Assembly: GCA_041583135.1 (NCBI GenBank)
Contig: JBFHGJ010000060.1
Span: 1-34,613 of the forward strand
Direction: 5' to 3'
Length of the DNA stretch: 34,613 nucleotides
DNA from: JABSOG01 sp041583135
GTDB lineage: Bacteria; Pseudomonadota; Gammaproteobacteria; Enterobacterales; Alteromonadaceae
Within the stretch, counting starts at the first letter, position 1. Each line of letters opens with the position of its first letter. The notes beneath the pieces are model-generated. The model searched no databases and was not told the origin of the DNA. It saw only the letters and a program-made list of their open reading frames with translations. Positions 31,647 through 34,613 of this stretch are shown in pieces. The position numbers and the translations under genes are program-made.

Positions 31647-32881
31647 TGCACAACAGCAATAGCAGGCAAAGCCCAATCACAGCCTTCGGCCAACGGTGGC
31701 TAGTCGCCTTACTGAGCTGCCTTGTGGTACTCAGCGGTTGTTCCAGCACCACAATCAAAACCACAGAAGTGGTGCCTGTGGTTCAGCAAAAACAGGAGAT
31801 AGCCGAAGAACTGCTGCTCGATGTCGGCGTAACGGTGTTTAACCCCAACCATCAGCAAAGTCTTGAAGACGAGGAAGACGAAGAAAACATCGTATTTCCT
31901 GAGGTGCGTAACGCCGAGGCCAAGTATTTCCCTAATCTGCTGGTCAATACCCTACAGATCTCCGCCGGTTGGGGCGCCGTTCGAGTAGTACCGAGCAAAT
32001 CCACTACCGTAGACCTGCTGGTACACGGCACCATCTTGCATTCCGATGGCGAGCTGCTCAAGCTACATATCGATGCCACCGATGCCACCGGAAAACAGTG
32101 GCTAAGTAAAGAATACCAAGCCGTTGCCAGTCGCTATTCGTACGATCCTAAACGTAAAGCTCAAGTCGATGCCTTTCAAACCATCTACAATCAAATCGCC
32201 AATGATCTGCTGGCATTTAAGAAAACCTTGTCCAAGCCGGAGATCCTCAACGTACGCCAAGTTGCCGAGCTTAAATTTGCCCAAGGCTTTGCACCGCAAA
32301 CCTTTGGCGATCACCTCGCCACCAACGAGCAGGGTAACTTGGTCGTCAAACGCCTACCGGCACAAAACGACCCGATGATGACACGCATTCGCAATATCCG
32401 CGAGCGCGACTATCTGTTTATCGACACCATGCAGGAATACTACTCGACCTTTGCCCGCGACATGGAAAGACCATACTGGCAATGGCGCCAAGAGAGCTAT
32501 CAAGAAGTGATGGCGCTGCGTGAAATGAAACGCCAAGCCAGAGATCGCATGGCCATGGGTACTGCCGCTTTAGTCGCCGGCATCTTCGGCGCGGCCAACT
32601 CATCGTCAATGGTTACCCGCACCGCAGGGGGCGTTGCCATGGCCGGTGGTAGCTACATGATAAAAAGCGGACTTGATAAGAGCGCCGAGTCAAAAATGCA
32701 CATTGAAGCCTTACAAGAGCTAGGCGACTCACTTGAAGCCAGTATTGCCCCTTCTGTCATTGAGTTAGAAGACAGAACGGTCACCCTCTCAGGTACCGTC
32801 AGCAATCAATATCAGCAGTGGAAAGAAATACTCAAAGAGATTTATCGCTTGGAAACAGGACAACAAAGCAAAACCCAGTAA
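31646..32881 (+). CDS. Lipoprotein with CsgG/FlgO-like domain and glycine-rich hydrophobic stretch
   Basis: 411 residues; lipobox VVLSGC with Ser at +2, predicting the outer membrane. Residues about 50-190 (LLLDVGVTVFNP, YFPNLLVNTLQISAGWGAVRVVP, VDLLVHGTILHSDGELLKLHIDATDATGKQW) have the alternating strand/helix pattern of the CsgG/LpoB/FlgO type of secreted fold, where such proteins assemble at or through the outer membrane. The resemblance is by eye. Residues about 300-340 are small and Gly/Ala-rich (GTAALVAGIFGAANSS, TAGGVAMAGGSYMIKSG), a possible membrane-inserting glycine zipper. The end (VIELEDRTVTLSGTVSNQYQQW) is a distinct strand-rich tail. ATG overlaps the previous stop by one base (TAATG), so the two lipoproteins are translationally coupled. 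Confidence 0.8.
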   Translation: MHNSNSRQSPITAFGQRWLVALLSCLVVLSGCSSTTIKTTEVVPVVQQKQEIAEELLLDVGVTVFNPNHQQSLEDEEDEENIVFPEVRNAEAKYFPNLLVNTLQISAGWGAVRVVPSKSTTVDLLVHGTILHSDGELLKLHIDATDATGKQWLSKEYQAVASRYSYDPKRKAQVDAFQTIYNQIANDLLAFKKTLSKPEILNVRQVAELKFAQGFAPQTFGDHLATNEQGNLVVKRLPAQNDPMMTRIRNIRERDYLFIDTMQEYYSTFARDMERPYWQWRQESYQEVMALREMKRQARDRMAMGTAALVAGIFGAANSSSMVTRTAGGVAMAGGSYMIKSGLDKSAESKMHIEALQELGDSLEASIAPSVIELEDRTVTLSGTVSNQYQQWKEILKEIYRLETGQQSKTQ

Positions 32882-32885
32882 AAAC

Positions 32886-32940
32886 CTCGGGCATTGACGG
32901 CATAATGCCCGAGCAAACACAAACAACGGCCCTTAAGGGC
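32886..32940 (+). terminator. Intra-operon hairpins (possible attenuator)
   Basis: CTCGGGCATT (32886-32895) pairs with AATGCCCGAG (32904-32913), a perfect 10-bp stem with an 8-base loop, 5 bases after the lipoprotein stop. A second perfect palindrome, GCCCTTAAGGGC, follows at 32929-32940. Neither has a T-run, so they more likely trim or partly stop transcription than end it. They lie in the only sizeable gap (88 bases) within the envelope operon. Confidence 0.45.
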
Positions 32941-32969
32941 TTACACCAAATAATGAAGATGGGCTTACT

Positions 32970-34475
32970 ATGACCGACACGGTTTATCGTAACAGCCACG
33001 CAGCAACACAACAGGGCACAATAACAAACAGCCACCAGTATCATTGTTTGAGTGCCGCCAGAGGTATTGCCCGCGTGCATTTATTGGCTTTTGCCGCCTT
33101 AGCAGCGCTATTGCTTGGTGTGGTCTTTGTGCTGCCCAACATGGTCACACCACCCGATCCAGCCACTGTAGCAATGCCTAAGCCAAAGGAGATCAAAACC
33201 GAGGCGCCGCAAGATTCGCCATGGCAGGATGCGCAACTGGCCAAACAACGCCGTGAAGCGCAAGAAGTGTTGGCAAAAATCCTCTCCATCCAAACCAACC
33301 TTGAGCAGAAAAAAGTCACGCTGTGGGCCAAAGAAGCATTTGAGCGAGCCATGAACACCGCAGCCCAAGGTGATATCGAATACCGTGAGCGCAACTTCAA
33401 TGTCGCGCAAAATCACTATCGCGACAGCCTTAAACAGTTTCAGGCCCTCGAACAGCAAATCGACAACGTTTATCTAGAGCAATTGAGCAAAGGACAAAAA
33501 GGCATCACCGACAACGTTCCCCGCAGCGCCATCGATGGTTATCAATTGGCCCTTTACCTCAAGCCCGACAGCGAAGTGGCACAAATGGGACTTTACCGTG
33601 CCGAACGACTTGAGCAGGTAATGCAACTGGTGGCCCAAGGCGACCATCAGATGAAGCTACAGGCATACAACAAAGCCGAGCAAGCCTACCAACAGGCGCT
33701 GGAGCTCGACTCGCAGTCACAACCGGCCCAAACCCAACTGACCAAAGCCAAAGCGGCGATTAAAGCGCAGCGCTTTGCCGATAGCATGTCAAAGGGCTAT
33801 AAGGCTATCGACCAAGCCCAGTTTGAACAGGCCATCAGTGCATTTGCTCATGCCCTAAAGATCAAACCCGGTGCAGCCGATGCCGAGCAGGCCCTGATGC
33901 AAGCGAAAAATCAGGCGCTGCTGGCCGACATATCCAATCTCAATACCTTGGCGCAGGCCATGGAAAGCCAAGAGCAATGGCAACAGGCCCATGCTCACTA
34001 CCAAAAAATGCTGACCCTCGACAGCTCCCTAATGGCAGCCAAAATCGGCGCCATTCGCAGCAAAGCCCGCGCCGAACTCGATAGCCAACTGCAAAATGCC
34101 CTGACCGATCCACAAAGACTGACCGCCCCACCAGTTTATCAACAGGCCGAGCTGGCGCTAGACGAGGCATTGAAAATCAATGATCCCGGACCACGGCTGC
34201 TGAGCCAAATCGAACAGCTCAACCACCTATTGACCAAGCTGCAACAGCCTGTCAGCGTGCGTATCCAATCAGACAGTCAAACTAACGTCACCCTCTACAA
34301 AGTGGGTGAGCTTGGCATATTTGATGCGAAGATCATGGACTTAAAGCCCGGCAAATACACCGCCGTCGGCACCAGAGAAGGCTTTCGCGACGTTCGTCAG
34401 GAATTTACCCTGATGCCCGGCACGGCTCAAACCACCATCGTGGTGCAGTGCAAAGAAAAAATTACCAACGGGTAG
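32970..34475 (+). CDS. Inner-membrane-anchored TPR protein with PEGA-like C-terminus
   Basis: 501 residues. A short cytoplasmic N-terminus is followed by one membrane segment (about 37-57, VHLLAFAALAALLLGVVFVLP) with no cleavage site, so the rest is periplasmic. Residues about 80-165 are helical and charged. TPR-like repeats follow (QVMQLVAQGDHQMKLQAYNKAEQAYQQALELD; YKAIDQAQFEQAISAFAHALKI; AQAMESQEQWQQAHAHYQKMLTLD). The last 75 residues (VSVRIQSDSQTNVTLYKVGELG, IMDLKPGKYTAVGTREGFRDV) follow the PEGA-domain pattern, usually found on surface or envelope proteins. ATG 32970 has only a weak GGG upstream. The next gene begins 8 bases after the stop, in the same operon. Function is not assigned; a scaffold role is the simplest reading. 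Confidence 0.83.
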   Translation: MTDTVYRNSHAATQQGTITNSHQYHCLSAARGIARVHLLAFAALAALLLGVVFVLPNMVTPPDPATVAMPKPKEIKTEAPQDSPWQDAQLAKQRREAQEVLAKILSIQTNLEQKKVTLWAKEAFERAMNTAAQGDIEYRERNFNVAQNHYRDSLKQFQALEQQIDNVYLEQLSKGQKGITDNVPRSAIDGYQLALYLKPDSEVAQMGLYRAERLEQVMQLVAQGDHQMKLQAYNKAEQAYQQALELDSQSQPAQTQLTKAKAAIKAQRFADSMSKGYKAIDQAQFEQAISAFAHALKIKPGAADAEQALMQAKNQALLADISNLNTLAQAMESQEQWQQAHAHYQKMLTLDSSLMAAKIGAIRSKARAELDSQLQNALTDPQRLTAPPVYQQAELALDEALKINDPGPRLLSQIEQLNHLLTKLQQPVSVRIQSDSQTNVTLYKVGELGIFDAKIMDLKPGKYTAVGTREGFRDVRQEFTLMPGTAQTTIVVQCKEKITNG

Positions 34476-34483
34476 GGCCATAG

Positions 34484-34613
34484 ATGAATCACAACGAACA
34501 TGACAATCCCAATCAAGAAGAACCGGTGCTTGCCCGTCACGTTGAGGCTGGTAAGTTTGAACCAGCGGTCATTACGCCTACCGCCTTCACCCCTTCACAG
34601 GGCGACAGCAGCA
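34484..34613 (+). CDS. Partial gene, 5' end only, unknown product
   Basis: ATG 34484 follows the TPR/PEGA gene by 8 bases, with TAGGG (34473-34477) as ribosome site. At least 43 codons are open to the window edge (MNHNEHDNPNQEEPVLARH, VEAGKFEPAVITPTAFTPSQ). The visible part is hydrophilic and Pro/Thr/Glu-rich with no signal peptide, so it is probably a cytoplasmic N-terminal segment of a longer protein, perhaps membrane-anchored further on. It belongs to the envelope operon. Confidence 0.7.
   Translation, partial: MNHNEHDNPNQEEPVLARHVEAGKFEPAVITPTAFTPSQGDSS

Noticed and set aside
30630..31764. Long open frames on the minus strand (up to 346 codons) opposite the two lipoprotein genes.
   Set aside because: They arise from the Ala/Gln codon bias of the plus-strand coiled coil. 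Their products are Leu/Arg/Cys/Gly-rich low complexity without domains or ribosome sites.
1..34613. CRISPR arrays, tRNA/rRNA genes, transposases, phage genes or toxin-antitoxin pairs.
   Set aside because: I saw no regularly spaced repeats, no tRNA cloverleaf or rRNA segment, no DDE or integrase motifs, and no toxin partner for the HicB-like small protein.

Overview
The window looks like chromosomal DNA of a marine gammaproteobacterium, most likely of the Alteromonadales (Shewanella/Ferrimonas/Pseudoalteromonas neighbourhood). This is judged from the types of protein present (CBM9-like/DUF5916 outer-membrane protein, fused 5-oxoprolinase, LhgO beside a glutamate dehydrogenase, a sigma factor followed by a DUF3106 protein) and from the Gram-negative envelope content. 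It is a family-level impression, not a database result. I found no rRNA, tRNA, CRISPR array, intact insertion sequence or phage gene.

Layout. 1-3650: a cold-shock protein (minus) with a long leader and a terminator; a secreted M28 peptidase with its own terminator; two small unassigned genes; a conserved secreted protein. 3934-9117: a sensor kinase/response regulator pair (minus), divergent from a large CBM9/DUF5916 outer-membrane protein (plus). The shared upstream region carries three copies of GTAAAAC, two of them as an 11-bp-period direct repeat typical of OmpR/PhoB-type sites. 9131-16099: AsmA-like protein, CPA2-type cation/proton antiporter, a GCS2-family glutamate-cysteine ligase, and an RDD protein/ABC ATPase/membrane protein operon joined by ATGA overlaps. 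16183-19773: a full-length fused 5-oxoprolinase.

19774-21817: a compact sigma-factor operon (sigma factor, probable anti-sigma, small exported protein, DUF3106 protein) in which each gene overlaps the next. It has an unusual palindrome-rich leader and ends in two perfect hairpins. 21802-24038 (minus): an EF-hand protein, an outer-membrane beta-barrel candidate with proline-rich insertions, and a GNAT acetyltransferase translationally coupled to the barrel gene. 24701-27891 (minus): a likely operon of class II aldolase, glutamate dehydrogenase and L-2-hydroxyglutarate dehydrogenase/oxidase, the last two of which produce or interconvert 2-oxoglutarate. Long non-coding stretches flank it (24039-24700 and 27892-28630). 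They contain inverted repeats and no convincing gene.

28631 to the right edge: the best candidate for an undescribed system. It is a co-directional set of at least five genes: a secreted TPR protein with a TonB-C-like end, a 558-residue lipoprotein that is half Ala/Gln coiled coil, a second lipoprotein with a glycine-rich hydrophobic stretch, an inner-membrane-anchored TPR protein with a PEGA-like end, and a gene cut by the window edge. Together they have the parts expected of an envelope-spanning assembly. I cannot assign a function.
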